32,654 bases of DNA from contig CAOJPS010000005.1 in NCBI GenBank assembly GCA_948441255.1, positions 1 to 32,654 of the forward strand. The letters are read 5' to 3'. Each line of letters opens with the position of its first letter. Position 1 is the first letter of the stretch. Positions 32,345-32,654 of this stretch are shown piece by piece. The DNA comes from an uncultured Eubacteriaceae bacterium. GTDB lineage: Bacteria; Bacillota; Clostridia; Lachnospirales; CAG-274. The position numbers and the translations under genes are program-made. Under the pieces are notes generated by a model. The model was not told where the DNA came from, ran no database searches, and saw nothing but the letters and a program-made list of their open reading frames with translations.

Positions 32345-32654
32345 TCAATCAATTTTTCTAAAAAATCGTTCTATTTCGAGTGATAATTTTCTATTTTGCT
32401 CTTTTTCAAAAAGCGGGTCGTCAATATATAATTCTTCCGTAGCTTTCTGAGCCATTTTTAAAATATCAATATCCTTATAAAGATTAGCAATTTTAAGTTC
32501 AGGAACACCGTGTTGTCTTGTCCCAAAAAAATCTCCTGGTCCCCTCAGATTAAGGTCTTTTTCAGAAATCTCAAAACCATCCGAAGAACTTGTCATAATT
32601 TTCATACGCTCTTTTGCCACCTTATTTTTGGAGTCACTCACCAAAATACAGTAC
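32345..32654 (-). CDS. recG: ATP-dependent DNA helicase RecG, partial (N-terminus outside window)
   Basis: Only the last 103 residues are in the window. In frame to the edge they read YCILVSDSKNK, then EISEKDLNLRGPGDFFGTRQHGVPEL, the RecG-specific wedge-coupling region, and the family end EIERFFRKID. RecG reverses stalled forks and branch-migrates Holliday junctions. The gene precedes rsmD in the order found in many Firmicutes. The true start is outside the window. Confidence 0.93.
   Translation of the reverse strand, partial: YCILVSDSKNKVAKERMKIMTSSSDGFEISEKDLNLRGPGDFFGTRQHGVPELKIANLYKDIDILKMAQKATEELYIDDPLFEKEQNRKLSLEIERFFRKID

Noticed and set aside
1-32654. CRISPR array, tRNA, rRNA, phage or known defence genes
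   Set aside because: No regularly spaced direct repeats, tRNA-like cloverleaf or recognisable phage or defence protein was seen on either strand.

Overview
The window comes from an AT-rich, spore-forming Firmicute of the class Clostridia. The support is low-GC codon use, Shine-Dalgarno sites near GGAGG, a SpoVB homologue, SigH, RemA, and conserved Firmicutes gene orders (ispF-cysE-cysS-mrnC-rlmB-yacP-sigH and yicC-remA-gmk-rpoZ-priA-def-fmt). I cannot name the species from sequence alone.

Positions 1 to about 5050 are the right-hand part of an integrated mobilizable element. It holds a MOB-P type relaxase cut by the window edge, a MobC-like accessory protein, a cluster of inverted repeats that is a good oriT candidate, a small sigma-like factor overlapping a short helix-turn-helix type ORF, a stretch of decayed coding sequence, a 50-residue ORF and a full-length large serine recombinase. 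From about 5050 on the genes are chromosomal: spoVB and a cytidylate-kinase-like gene on the plus strand, then almost everything on the minus strand.

Read in minus-strand direction, the chromosomal blocks are: recG (partial); rsmD-coaD and a coiled-coil protein; yicC-remA-gmk-rpoZ-priA-def, two glycosyltransferases, fmt and a YugP-like peptidase; ispF-cysE-cysS-mrnC-rlmB-yacP-sigH-topB; a purine permease; and purH behind a ZTP riboswitch with an overlapping terminator. rqcH is divergent from yicC.

The most notable non-gene signal is a set of small non-autonomous inverted-repeat elements. Four share the terminal sequence GGAAACACCGCATAATT or a close variant (6862-7018, 9437-9496, 9627-9767, 27014-27153). 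Three have perfect 4-bp target duplications (TAAA, TTTA, CTAA). Two of them bracket the purH riboswitch. A fifth, unrelated, heavily structured element (18652-18877) fills the leader of the ispF-sigH operon. Other oddities are two glycosyltransferases inserted between def and fmt, an RNA polymerase omega subunit with an acidic tail as long as its core, and a deformylase with two altered signature motifs. I found no CRISPR array, tRNA or rRNA, and no clear new defence system.
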